DNA from: Sisyra terminalis | Taxonomy: Eukaryota; Arthropoda; Insecta; Neuroptera; Sisyridae | Assembly (NCBI GenBank): GCA_958496175.1 | Contig: OY292279.1 | Span: 8,742,001-8,806,000, forward strand | Direction of reading: 5' to 3' | DNA length: 64,000 nt | Shown here: positions 33,345 through 44,418 of the stretch, piece by piece | Position numbering within the stretch: the first letter of the stretch is position 1 | How the letters are laid out: each line of letters opens with the position of its first letter | Notes under the pieces: generated by a model | Database searches by the model: none | Told to the model about the DNA's origin: nothing | Seen by the model: only the letters and a program-made list of their open reading frames with translations | Position numbers and translations under genes: made by a program

Positions 33345-33837
33345 CGATATATAAGTCAGTATTGAAACCAATCTGGACGTACGGACTGGAACTTTGGGGT
33401 ACAGCATCTCACTCCAATATAGAAATCATCCAGCGATTTCAATCCAAAACTCTAAGAAAAATAATAGGCGTACCATGGTATATCAACAACGACCGCATAC
33501 ACGAAGATCTTCAAATTGATAAAGTCAAGGATGTTATTTCAAAGTGTGCTAAAAGTTACCAAATGAGACTGGACAACCATCCTAACCAGCTAGCCCTCAA
33601 TTTGCTCGACAATAGCACCGAGAATAGAAGACTAAAAAGACCCTCAATTTTGGAACTAACAGACCGATTCAAAAAAAAGTAATTAATAAAAAATGAATCA
33701 AATTAAATAATTTAATTAATAAATAAATTTTGAGTTGTGTTGGTGAACACAACCAATTCAAGAGCAGGACAAGACGACAAATTGCAATTATTGCCAAGAG
33801 GCAGATTGTGCAAATTAAGTGGAAATAAAAAAAAAAG
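33345..33837 (+). pseudogene. LINE ORF2 C-terminal fragment (jockey-like)
   Basis: An open frame at 33345-33682 reads AIYKSVLKPIWTYGLELWG, FQSKTLRKIIGVPWYINN, RIHEDLQIDKVKDVI and RRLKRPSILEL, the standard C-terminal end of jockey-clade ORF2 proteins after the RT. It is preserved without a stop over about 112 codons, but RT, endonuclease and ORF1 are missing. A poly-A run at 33823-33835 probably marks the 3' end. Confidence 0.88.
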
Positions 33838-33999
33838 TATTTGAATCTAAAAGCATTGTTAGCTATGTTAAATTGATTATAATAACGAATTTGTGTTTAC
33901 TTTAACAGTGTTCGTATTTAAACAATAAGAGTGAAATTGGTTCGTTGAAAAATGAGCTAGAAGTATAAAAGATTTGTTGATAAGAGGGATTAATGTCAA
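33838..33999. other. Short unassigned spacer
   Basis: No feature recognised. Confidence 0.4.
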
Positions 34000-35291
34000 T
34001 CTCATAAAAAAAATAAATATCATATATATAAATTGGCTTGCGTTCTGTTATCCCCATTTACACATTAAAAACGTTGGTAGGGGTACTCACTCAAGGTTTA
34101 TAAATTACACAGGTTGCCCCATTAGAAAAAAATTGACGTCATACGAAGAATTTTTAAATTTGAATCAGTATGAAGATATGTACGAATTTCTTCTGTATAC
34201 GTCATTTGGCGTATGAGGCCACCTGTGTATTTTATAAACATTGGTACTCACTCCCTAATGTATTTATTTGTGAATACGTATTTCGGATAGTCAGGTTTCC
34301 AATATGTGAAAGCCAAAAAACATAATGCTCACTTATAAACTTAACTTAACCTTTTCAGATATACCTACTTATCAGAGTTTAAATTTTTAAGCACATCCTA
34401 AGTTTTTGTTTCTAATAAAAAATCAACTTTGTTTTATATTAAGCAGTAATAACTTGTCGCTTTTAACGGACATTGATTGATTCTTAAATTTGAAATTTCG
34501 ATTGTTTATTAAACATGATCCCTTACAAACTTTGCTACCATTTTTCACTCTTTTAGGGGAGAAATTTTCAAAAACCCTTTCTTATTATATATCTACTTCG
34601 TATAAGGAAGACACTTTCCAAATTTCATCGACACAAATGTGCACTTTTATTTGAAAATACAATGTAAAACAAAAAAAAATAATGACCTTTTTTATGTTAG
34701 TTCACATGACTAAATAGCTATTCGATTTCGCACATTTGGACGTTGTACATACAAAATTGTTGGAAATAGGTGGAAAGCGTGGAAGTAAATTCGAATATTT
34801 TATTTATTTTCAATAACAATATAATTGGTTTTCAAATTGTTCTAAATACCGAAAAAAAGTTAGTCTCGAAGATTTTATATTTGAATTGCCAGTGAAATAT
34901 ATGGCAAAAAATTGCTACCTTAATGCTTTTCAGCCGAATATTTAATTACTCAAGATCACAACCATTGGTTCATAAAAAAGGATTTTAAAAAGTTTGATTG
35001 TTGAAAAACGAACCAAAATTAAAAATCGCCTTTTTGGTATAAGTCCTACATAAGTATTAAACTTTCACACTAATTTAGTGAAATGACGTTATTTAAAATG
35101 TTATTAAAATAATATAAAAAAACACTTATATTTTATTTCTTAATATAATTTTAGATAAACTTTTTTTTATATTAACAACACTTTGATTATTAAATTTAAA
35201 ATTTCGATTTTTGATTAACTCTACATTATCTAATATTAAAAATTTTATTGAAACAAAACCGTTAGTTGCGAATGCAACGGGCAACTACTAG
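34000..35291 (+). mobile_element. Helitron-like element, family B, copy 2
   Basis: Ends in the hairpin GTTGC-GAAT-GCAAC then GGGCAACTACTAG at 35291 before a T. It is an inverted copy of 6954-8038 over about 1 kb, including ATGTATTTATTTGTGAATACG and TGCACTTTTATTTGAAAATA. The 5' end is not precisely defined. Family M MITE 34092-34243 is inserted in it. Confidence 0.78.
34092..34243. mobile_element. MITE family M inserted in Helitron, 9-bp target duplication
   Basis: Ends CAAGGTTTATAAATTACACA and TGTGTATTTTATAAACATTG. GTACTCACT flanks it at 34083-34091 and 34244-34252. The empty site GTACTCACT occurs once, complementary strand, at about 7913 in the other Helitron B copy. A 9-bp duplication suggests a Mutator-like origin. 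Confidence 0.9.
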
Positions 35292-35322
35292 TTATAAATA
35301 TTCATATATTTAAAGTTTAAAT

Positions 35323-36229
35323 TAGAGATACCGCGAATATTCGGCTACTATTCGGTATTCGGCCTATTCGGCACCTTTTTTTAATACTCGGTATTCAGCC
35401 GAATATTGCTTACTATTCGGTCGAATACCGAATACTAAATCATCAAAAAAAAAAAACATATTTTACTCAAAAATGTATAGGTATAGGGAATCAGAAAGCC
35501 ATGTCGTTTTCTTAACATAAAATTAAAACACATAATTTTCACACAAGCTTTAATTTCGAAGCATATAATACCGAATTTGTATTCCTTTGGGAATTTATTT
35601 AACCATTTCAATATAGAGCTTAGAATAATAAATATTTTAATTAATCTTTTGTGAGTTAACTAGTCAAACTAATCAGAAAATATCTTTAGGTACGACTTTG
35701 AAATTACTTATTAACCGATAAATGGCAATTGATTGTCGATAGGGTCAGTAGTGACATTACTTTCCGATTCTCTTAATATTTATTTTAATTATAAATTTCT
35801 ACACTTATTACAAAATAAAAATCAATCTGTGATACGTTGTGATGGGTAAAAATTAGAAATGAAACTAATATTCGAAAACTATTCACACCGAACAGTAAAT
35901 TAGGAAAAAATGCATAATATTATTCAGAAAGGCTTTTATTTCACCAAGAGCTTTTAACTTATAAATTTATTTTACCATAGCAAATTAATACTTAAAATCT
36001 ATCAGTGGTAAATTATGATGAATGAAAAAAAGTTCTTCAGCGTTTGTTGATAGCAAACGATTTCGCTTTTCCTCATCAATTGTAAAGTTAAATTATAAAT
36101 TATAAAGTAGGTTTAAACTTTAAACCTCACGCGCTAACGGTACTAAGTGTTCCTGAATATTCGGCGCTTCGGCCAAGAGACTCGCCGAATATTCGGTATT
36201 CGGCCAAATCACTATTCGTGGTATCTCTA
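35323..36229. mobile_element. hAT-like non-autonomous element
   Basis: Inverted ends TAGAGATACCGCGAATATTC and its near complement (GAATA..CGTGGTATCTCTA) are flanked by an exact 8-bp duplication, GTTTAAAT (35315-35322 and 36230-36237). The subterminal regions are packed with the motif ATTCGGTATTCGGC in both orientations, as expected of hAT transposase-binding repeats. There is no transposase frame in the 907 bp. Confidence 0.92.
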
Positions 36230-36414
36230 GTTTAAATAATATTAACGATCAAAAAACTTTATGAGCATCATGGTACTTGAATATACTATCGAAAGTAGAA
36301 ATCCTTAGTGATCATTAAATTTAACGTTTGATTTATGCATTGTTATCAAGAGTAAGCAGGTGTACCAAAATTCAGGACGATAAAATGCTGAGAAGTAGGT
36401 GAAAAGTAAGACTA

Positions 36415-36801
36415 TTAGTTCCGTATCCTACCAACAACAGAATGAGTTAATAGAAGCGAAGTAAATATTAAGAAAAAGGAATGTTCATTATTTGAAAAGT
36501 TACAGGAAGTTCTAACTATTCTATATAGCTGTCCATAGTTGATAGTTGCGCCTGGGTGCCCCAAGTAATAAACCAATGGCTTATATATTTTGTGAACCAA
36601 TTTTCCGATAAGATTTCCTCTTCTTATTTTGCCTAAGTTATAACCCAAGGACTTATACAGTTTTTGTACCAATTTTTCGATAAGATTTCCTCCTGTTTTT
36701 CTTTGTTGTTGGAAAAATTTCCAAGTAAAACTGTTATGCAATAGAATAGTATAGAATGGCAACAGAATAAAATAAACTATATAAAAACCATTGTTGTTCA
36801 A
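36415..36801 (-). CDS. Unidentified open frame with a duplicated ~24-residue unit
   Basis: A 128-codon frame on the minus strand (opening at a TTG, so the true start is unknown; it may be part of an exon). It has a hydrophobic N-terminal stretch (FYIVYFILLPFYTILL) and two tandem units, GNLIEKLVQKLYKSLGYNLG and GNLIGKLVHKIYKPLVYYLG. Not recognised as any family. It could be a chance frame over a short DNA tandem duplication. Confidence 0.25.
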   Translation of the reverse strand: MNNNGFYIVYFILLPFYTILLHNSFTWKFFQQQRKTGGNLIEKLVQKLYKSLGYNLGKIRRGNLIGKLVHKIYKPLVYYLGHPGATINYGQLYRIVRTSCNFSNNEHSFFLIFTSLLLTHSVVGRIRN

Positions 36802-36960
36802 AAATTGGTTGCTGAATAGAAAAATTTATACAATTTTCATACGTTACTTGTTGATTCTTTAGATTTACAAAGTCGATAATGGATTTTCTAGACCCAGAAA
36901 AATAAATTAAAAATCAACATTTTAAAGAAGATTATTTGCAATTTGGATAAATAGTACATG

Positions 36961-37230
36961 CAAGGGCGGATTCAGGATTTTTTTCTGGGGGAGGGGGCGC
37001 AATACCATCTTTCATTTGCAAGTGCGTGAAACGAATAAGGAAAAATTTCGCAATTTTAGTCAGAAATAGATTTGAGTTTCACTAATGTAGTTTCTGTTAT
37101 TTTATTCATATATTTTCACAACTTTAATAATTTGATTTGCTTCTAAGTATATACTGTTATGGAATCTCCGCAGTACACAAAAATAGCCTGGGGGTGGGCA
37201 CGTGCCCCCTCCCCCCGAAATCCACCCTTA
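36961..37230. mobile_element. hAT-like MITE, 270 bp, complete
   Basis: Ends CAAGGGCGGATTCAGGATTT and GAAATCCACCCTTA are inverted repeats with G-rich and C-rich runs inside. The exact 8-bp duplication AGTACATG sits at 36953-36960 and 37231-37238. There is no coding capacity. A truncated relative begins at 19092. Confidence 0.92.
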
Positions 37231-37238
37231 AGTACATG

Positions 37239-38060
37239 AAACACCATAAAGTATGGAATATCTAATATATATCTGGAACATCTAAAACACTATTTTCTCG
37301 ACACAGTTGTACAAATTACATTTGAAGATAAAACTTTTGACTTCATTTTCACAGTATTGATTTCAAAAAAATAAAATTGCCACAAAAGATTTAAACTGTC
37401 TTCCAACAAAAACTTTTCAAAGTCTTATTTAAATTTATAAATGTATTTCATACTTTATCGGTGTCATGGACTTGATTTAGATGTTAAAGCCATCTTGCCT
37501 CGGTTTTTCCCTTTGTTATTCGATATTGTATAATATTCAAATTTATTCTATTAAATTTACAGTTTGACTTTCGAAAGCAAGTCAGCTTGTCTACGTTAAT
37601 TCCTCGGAGATATTTTCCAATGAAAACAGATTAATATTCCGAAATGTTTCCATTTCAAATACTCATTCTTCATACAAAAATCAATTAGGAAAGTAAATCC
37701 ATTCAATGGAAACTTGTATTTTGTCGTAAAAAATTTGACATTTCACTCTCAAACGTTGTAGATGTTTTAATCAAGTCAAATACATTAAAAAAAGGTCTAC
37801 GTATTAAATGTGAAAGCTCCTATTATAGTTTGTTCTTCTATGTAGCACGAAATGTTTTACTTTGGATGGCTTTATAAAGCGTTGCTTGAATATCGAAAAG
37901 AATCAATAATGATTTGTAATACATACCCGCAGGCTGTCGAGATGCCAGCGTTCGCATAAAAGCTCGTTTAATAACTCCCATGTCCTATTTTTCCAACTGT
38001 AACATTAAATTACCATTCCAATCCACCCGAAAAAAATTCAATTCTAATTTTGCATATATA
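37239..38060. other. Unassigned intergenic sequence
   Basis: No gene, RNA or complete repeat recognised. Confidence 0.5.
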
Positions 38061-39102
38061 TTAGACTGATTCAAAAAAAATTATGATTTTTTTTTTAATT
38101 TTATCGAAAATATTGTTGGGAATGACAAAAAAAAAGTCCTGTGAAAGTTTAAGCCCTTAATATTAATATTAAGAGGTGTCGCATGGTAACTTTCGATTTT
38201 CCATTTAAATAACATGGCAACAATATTCTCTTGTACTTTGGAATTTTATAGCTCACGTTAGTGACAATATTTCGGAATGACTAAAGTATATTCTTGTAGA
38301 AAATTGAACGATCTACAAATAAGGTCTCTTACTTACAAGTTTTTGATACATTTATTCCTTCAAAAGTTATTCGAGGTCAAAGTTGAACTAAGGAGAAATT
38401 TAAATATTTATCAATTTTTTGACGCAACCGTCAATTTTAGGAGAAAATTTTAGAGGACATTTTTTGTAGAGCACTTTTTTTCATATAACTTATCTTCATA
38501 AAAGTTTTTGATATTTTTCACAAGTCCTAAGTTATTTGCATTAAACAGAAAATATTCGTAATTTTATTGTTTTAAATTAATAATATTCCCTGAATTATTA
38601 TATTTTTAACATAAGCATTTTTTTTATTACTTAAAACCTGTAAAAAATATCAAAATTTTTTATAGAGATAAATTATAGAAAAAAAAGTGCTCTACAAAAA
38701 ATGTTCTATAAAATTTTCTCATAAAATTGATGGTTGCGTCAAAAAATTGAAAAAATATTAAAATTTCTCTTTAGTTCAACTTTGACCTCGAATAACTTTT
38801 GAAGAAATAAATATATGAAACACTTGTACGAGACCTTTTTTGTAGATCGTACAATTTTCTACGTGAATATACCTTAGTCATTTCGAAATATTGTCACCAA
38901 CGTGAACTATAAAATTCCAAAGTGCAAGAGAATATTGTTTCCATGTTATTTAAATGGAAAATCGAAATTTGCGATGCGGCACCTCTTAATATTAATATTA
39001 AGAGCCTAAACTTTCACAGGATTTTTTTTTGTCATTTCCACCAATATTTTAGATGTAATTAAGAAAAAAAAAATTCATCATTTTTTATTTGAATTATTCT
39101 AA
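38061..39102. repeat. Long palindromic element, TTAGACT subtype
   Basis: Arms of about 490 bp mirror each other around about 38580 (TTAGACTGATTCAAAAAAA... against ...TTTGAATTATTCTAA). Each arm has GTTTAAGCCCTTAATATTAATATTAAGAG near the outside and GCTCTACAAAAAATG-type sequence near the middle. It is flanked by TA repeats. No coding capacity. Confidence 0.9.
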
Positions 39103-39110
39103 TATATATA

Positions 39111-39944
39111 TTAGGGTGTTTTTTTTTTTGGGACTATTTTTTTTTGCTCCCATGCCGAAATTTTGTTGGAAATACTTCAAAAAAATTTCCCTGATAGTTT
39201 GAGCTCTTAATATTAATATTAAGTACTCGCTCACAGCGTGTGAATATTTTCCATTTAAAATACACGTAAACTTTGATTTTTTTTTTAAATTTTTATAGCT
39301 CAGTGTCATTTTATGGTATCGCCTCGCTCAAAGTCGGGATTTTTTTACAATTGTATGCTCTACAAAAGTGCCTATTGCGGCAAAATCGTAATTTACACGG
39401 GCGAGGTAGTACGGGTCACTAAACCAAGATTTTTTATAGATTTCTCGTTCTTCTCTCAGTAACTCATGAATTACAGGACCTACAGAAAAAAATGTAAATA
39501 TCAAATTTATAGGAAATTTAATTTCCAACAAAAAAGTTCCAGAAAATCAAATTGCTAAGATCGATATTTCTCGAGACATTGAGCCTTGAATTTCTCTTAC
39601 TATAAAATTTGTACGGATTATTGAGTAAAATTTAAGAAAATATTGATTTTTTATTCCGTATTAAAAATTATTAAAAATGGGCACTTTTGTAGAGCATACA
39701 ATTGTAAAAAAATCCCGACTTTGAGCGAGGCGATACCATAAAATGCCGCTGAACTATAAAAATTTAAAAAAAAAATCAAAGTTTACGTGTATTTTAAATG
39801 GAAAATATTCACACGCTGTGAACGAGTACTTAATATTAATATTAAGAGCTCAAACTTTCAGGGAATTTTTTTTGAAATATTTTCCAACAAAATTTCGGCA
39901 TGGGAGCAAAAAAAAAATAGTCCCCAAAAAAAAAAACACCCTAA
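39111..39944. repeat. Long palindromic element, TTAGGGTG subtype
   Basis: Arms of about 400 bp around about 39527, starting TTAGGGTGTTTTTTTTTT and ending in its complement. They contain CTTAATATTAATATTAAG, GTGTGAATATTTTCCATTT, GGTATCGCCTCGCTCAAAG and GTATGCTCTACAAAAGTG. Only an 8-bp TATATATA separates it from the element at 38061-39102. Open frames within it are by-products of the repeat. Confidence 0.92.
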
Positions 39945-41565
39945 TATATATAACTTATCACTGAATCGGCCAAATTTCAAATCAAACCCAAAAGATTGAA
40001 CAAGTCGTATGGGCATGGTGCAGGAAATTGGTGAAACAAAAAAAAAATATAAATTACTTCCCCACAATTTTTCTATCTAATTTCCCAATGGCTCTAATTT
40101 GATTTTTGATTTGCCCGAGCGTGAATTGGTGGAGCTCGTTTCGAGCTTTGAGCTTTCAGGGGATTTTTTATGTGATGTTCAAACGGATATTGGCACATTT
40201 GATAGGCGTGGTTCACTTGAATTATTTCATGGATAATGCCAATTTTGTTCCTTCACTTTGCAAGCCCGACTCGATTCGAATCGAGCATGTTTTACAAATT
40301 CAATATTTCAATTGCTGCGGATGTCGGGGGGCGTGGAGAGCATCTCTTCGAAATTCCGTTTCTTTAATGGCTTTCCCGTTCCGCTCATCGCAAGATTGCT
40401 AATTAACTTATTTCGTGGTTAACAAGCTCAACTTTAATGTGCTTTTTTAATGACGTGCCACGAGCCATAATGCCATTCAACAACACACAACATTGCAATA
40501 TAAATTCCGTGATTGTATGCTATAAAACAATTTATTTATGAAACTGTAATAAAGTTATTCTACAACACTTCTTTTTTTTTTTGGTCTCCCCGCCTGATCT
40601 CGCTACTATTTAGCCAAGCAATAAACCAATTTTCCGCTGAGCTTTTGGTAATAATGTTTGATTAAAATCAAGCGGGTTCGTTTTCTCCAAATGCGAAAAA
40701 CTAGTGCTAATATGTTGAATTAAATTGATACACTTAGTTAACGTTATCTTTATTATATGGTCAACGTGTTGGGAATGGTCATTGTAAGCCGGTAAGTTAA
40801 GCTCACTGTCAAGCTCATTTAGTTTCAGTGCTTGTTACGTTTCGAATAAAGTTCGTATGGGAGAAGACATAATTCACAGCGGGAAACCGACTGAGAAATG
40901 GCATCGAGGAAATGAGACGAGACGAACATCCATTCCGACGCCATTAACATGCTTAACAATCCCAAAAACGGCAGCAACAACAAAAATGTTTGATCACTCC
41001 AGTGAAGGCAACATAAATTTGAATTTATCACCAAGAAAATAAAAGTTAACTGATATGACTATTTGCCTATTATTCATGGTGACATTGTGTGAGATCTGTC
41101 GCCTGACAACGTATGTCACAATTCGCTGAAATGAGAAAATTCGCTGACGGATGATAATAAATCATTGCAGTGAAATGTACGTGCTGCTGTTGGCTGCGTG
41201 GTGGAAAATGTTTCGGTTCTTTCCCCAAATGTAACATGCGTCGTTAATAACAACATTATCATGTTCTTACACAGCCGATATTGTTGGCAATTTATTGCTA
41301 ACAAGCGTTAGAGGCAGCCAAGTTTGTAATTAGAAATGCTTGTCTGTCGATTGTCACTCACATGACATCACATTGAACATATATTTGAATTTGGTTTGGA
41401 TTTGAAGTAATGAAAAATGCTGATGTGTGCGTGATTTGACACGAAAATCGAACCAACAAATATAAATGGTTATTCTAGATGTATCATCGAAAATATAGCT
41501 TGGTATCAACGAGAATTTTGAAATCATCAAAAAATTTACCAACTATAGTATTTCCCATTATTATA
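39945..41565. other. Unassigned, relatively GC-rich intergenic sequence
   Basis: Less AT-rich than the neighbouring elements and free of recognisable repeats. Frames such as 40106-40402 (+) and 40825-41304 show no domain, and no splice structure was found. It may be regulatory or intronic. Confidence 0.4.
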
Positions 41566-41602
41566 CTCAACTAGCTGATGCCCTGATGCTGATGTTAGGA
41601 TG
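41566..41602 (-). mobile_element. Helitron 3'-end remnant
   Basis: ACTCAACTAGCTGATGCCC resembles the minus-strand Helitron end CTAGCTGATCCCC; the rest is not recognisable. Confidence 0.35.
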
Positions 41603-41879
41603 CCCCAAAAAAAAAAAAACTTCTTTTTTTCAACGCATACCCCCTAATCTTTTATGAATGTTGTTAAAACAATTGAAAATACATTTTCATGCATCTAGAA
41701 CTACTGCAACCCGTGCCGATTTGCATCGAAATATACCAATATTTGTATACGAAGGAGCGCGGAAGTTAACGTATGTATGTACTTTTTATGGCTTATTTGT
41801 AACTACTGAAAACTCTGCAAGCATTGACCATATCAAACCTAGAGAAAAAAAAAAACATTTTTAAAAAATTAAGAAACAA

Positions 41880-43905
41880 AAAAGCGCCAGGATCAGAAAA
41901 TATAAATGCCAAAGTACTGGAAAATCTTCCACAATAAGCAATTAAGAGATTGAGCACTATCGTAAACTATCATTTTCCAGCGACATTCAAAAAATCTAAA
42001 CTAATTCCGATCCTCAAACTTGGTAAACCAGCATACAGTCCCACTAGTTATAGACTTATCAGCCTACTAACAACCTTAAGCAAAATCGCCGAACGAACTA
42101 TCCTTTTATATATATATAAATCGGCCATCAGGATCTAGGTCCTAGAATCCAATTTGATGACCGGAGCTGACGTGATGGAGATCACTCCCAGTGGAGGAAT
42201 CTCCCTACACCTCTACTTGATCACTAGGCACTTTTCTTTTTAGCCTTCTTTCATTTTGGTGCTCCAAAAGAGGTGGAATCAGGGGATTTGAGTGTTTACT
42301 CAACTTTCCAAAATGATTGGTGGTACGTACGGTAATGGAGTCGGTGACTGATGAGATGTGTAAGTCTCTTCGGAGAGTCTCATTTGTGACATACCATGGA
42401 CCATCTGCCAACTGTCTCAGGATCTTTGATTGGGTGACCTCGATTAATTTAATGCTTGACTTGCTGGCAGAGCCCCACAACTACGACAACGTACGACCAG
42501 ATTGGCACTATTACTGCTTTGTATATAAGTAGTTTATCCTCAAGCGGAAGTTTAGAGCCCCTACCCAACAGCCAGTATAACTGTTTGAACCTCTTTTTGA
42601 TGTATTTTCGTTTTTGGATGATGTGAAATTTCCAGGTCAGCCTCCTGTCCAGATGTACACCAAGATATTTGACGGTGTCGGACGACGGGATCTCAGTTGA
42701 GTCCAGATTGACCGGGGGGCCCGTTCCTTTTCTGAGAGTGAAGGTCACTTAGACTGCTTTGGACTTATTGATAGTGATTTTCCAACGAACTATCCTAAGG
42801 CTAATAAACAGGCATATAAACAAAGATACTAATACCGGAACAATTTGGATTCAGACTCAGGCATTCCACAACAATGCAACTTTACAGAATATGTGACCTT
42901 ATAACTGACGTCTTTAACAGTAATAAACACACGGGAATGGCTCTACTTGACGTAGAAAATGCTTTTGATACTCTATGGCATGAAGGGCTAATATACAAGC
43001 TAATTAAAATGAAATTTCCTAGATACATTATAATAATTAATCAATAGTTATTTCAAAGAGCGCCAATTTTGTGTGCAAATCAAAAATGAAATATCAAATA
43101 GCAGATTAATTAAGGCTGGAGTCCCTCAGGGGTCTATTATGGGACCTATACTATTTATACTATATATAAATGATATCCCACGGACACCCGAAACTTTCCT
43201 TTCCCTATATGCTGACGATACATCAATTTTTGCATCCTCCTGAAGAGCTGATACAGTGACCAACAGATTAACCAAGGCCTTAAAAAGATCACTGAATTTT
43301 TTACAAAATGGAAAATAAAGGCCAATGATAACAAAACTGAAGCTATCCTATTCCCTAGAAGAAGACCCAACAAGCATAAAAAGGTATTAATAAATGGGAA
43401 AAAAATAGAATGGGCAAAAACAATTAGATACTTGGGGATGCAACTGGATTCCAGACTCAACTTTGCTGAACACATCAAACTATCTAAAAACAAATTAATG
43501 GCCCGAACTAACATTTTATATCCATTGCTAAATAGACAATCAAGGCTGTCTACCAATAATAAATTAATTATTTATAAAACGGTGTTTAGACCAGTGCTTA
43601 CATATGCATGTCCAGTCTGGAGTTCAGTAAGCAAAACCAAATATCTGACAACACAAAGGGTCCAAAATAAATTACTAAGAATGCTGGAAAACTACCCAGC
43701 CAAATACAAGGTATACGACCTTCATGAGGAATTAAAGGTACTAATGCTAGACTTATATATCCTCGCTTTGTCGTGGAAATTCTATACAAATTGTAGAAGT
43801 GGGCCTAGCCAAATAATTAGAAGCATCAGTGAGTACACTCTTGATGAACTACTCCAAAAATACAGAAAAAACAAACATAAAAGAATAAGACATATGGTTT
43901 TATAA
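41880..43905 (+). pseudogene. Jockey-like LINE ORF2 split by another LINE
   Basis: The plus strand encodes RT pieces in order: KAPGSENINAKVL and FKKSKLIPILKLGKPAYSPT (41885-42107); after the insert, FGFRLRHSTTMQL, GMALLDVENAFDTLWH, GVPQG (in another frame), the intact catalytic box YADDTS at about 43210, then, open from 43315 to 43905, KYLGMQLDSRLNF-like RYLGMQLDSRLNF, RPVLTYACPVWSS and QNKLLRMLENYPAKY. Several frameshifts and stops occur. The 42108-42782 segment is a foreign insertion. Confidence 0.88.
42108..42782 (-). mobile_element. 5'-truncated LINE inserted in a LINE, 13-bp target duplication
   Basis: AACGAACTATCCT occurs at both borders (about 42095-42107 and 42783-42795), and removing the insert restores the host ORF order. 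The insert reads on the minus strand KYLGVHLDRRLTWKFH, LPLEDKLLIYKAVIVPIWSY, a frameshift, then WGSASKSSIKLIE, GPWYVTNETLRRDLHI and RRLKRKVPSD, ending in a TATATATATAAAA tail at the left border. This is typical target-primed LINE insertion with 5' truncation. Confidence 0.9.
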
Positions 43906-44418
43906 CAACCAGAAAGCAGAAACAATATTCGGGGGTTTTTGAGAACTGCCATCTATTTTTTCCCAACAACAATAAACAATTACAATATCGTAAACTAATC
44001 TCTATTCTAGATCAGGATCTACAGACGCTGCTTGGATGGTTTATACAAGGTACATCACACTTAAAATTAAAAACAAATTTTAAACAAAAGTATTTGTATT
44101 GATATTATTAGAGCAATAAATTTGTTTTTATTTATTCACATACGAATCCAGAGCAATGAATGACGAAAATTGAACTAATAAAATGACATATAGAAGGATG
44201 ATAACAAATATAGAGTGCTTATTAATTTGACCTATACTTTCTTGTGCCTCATTTGGTCAACCTTTTATTATAGACCTACGAATTGGGAATAATTATCTTA
44301 GGAATATCAGTGGAAAAAGTGTTGCATTTTTGGATCTATTTCTTATGCCTAATCGCCTACGAACGAATTTAATTCTTTGTAAGCACCTGTGCTTAAGCTA
44401 AGGAATATACGCAGTAGA
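43906..44418. other. LINE 3' UTR and unassigned sequence
   Basis: The first part is probably the 3' untranslated tail of the host LINE; no clear poly-A end or target duplication was identified. Nothing else recognised. Confidence 0.4.

Noticed and set aside
39094..40067. Several 66-73 codon frames on both strands
   Set aside because: They are the two mirrored arms of one palindrome read in different frames.
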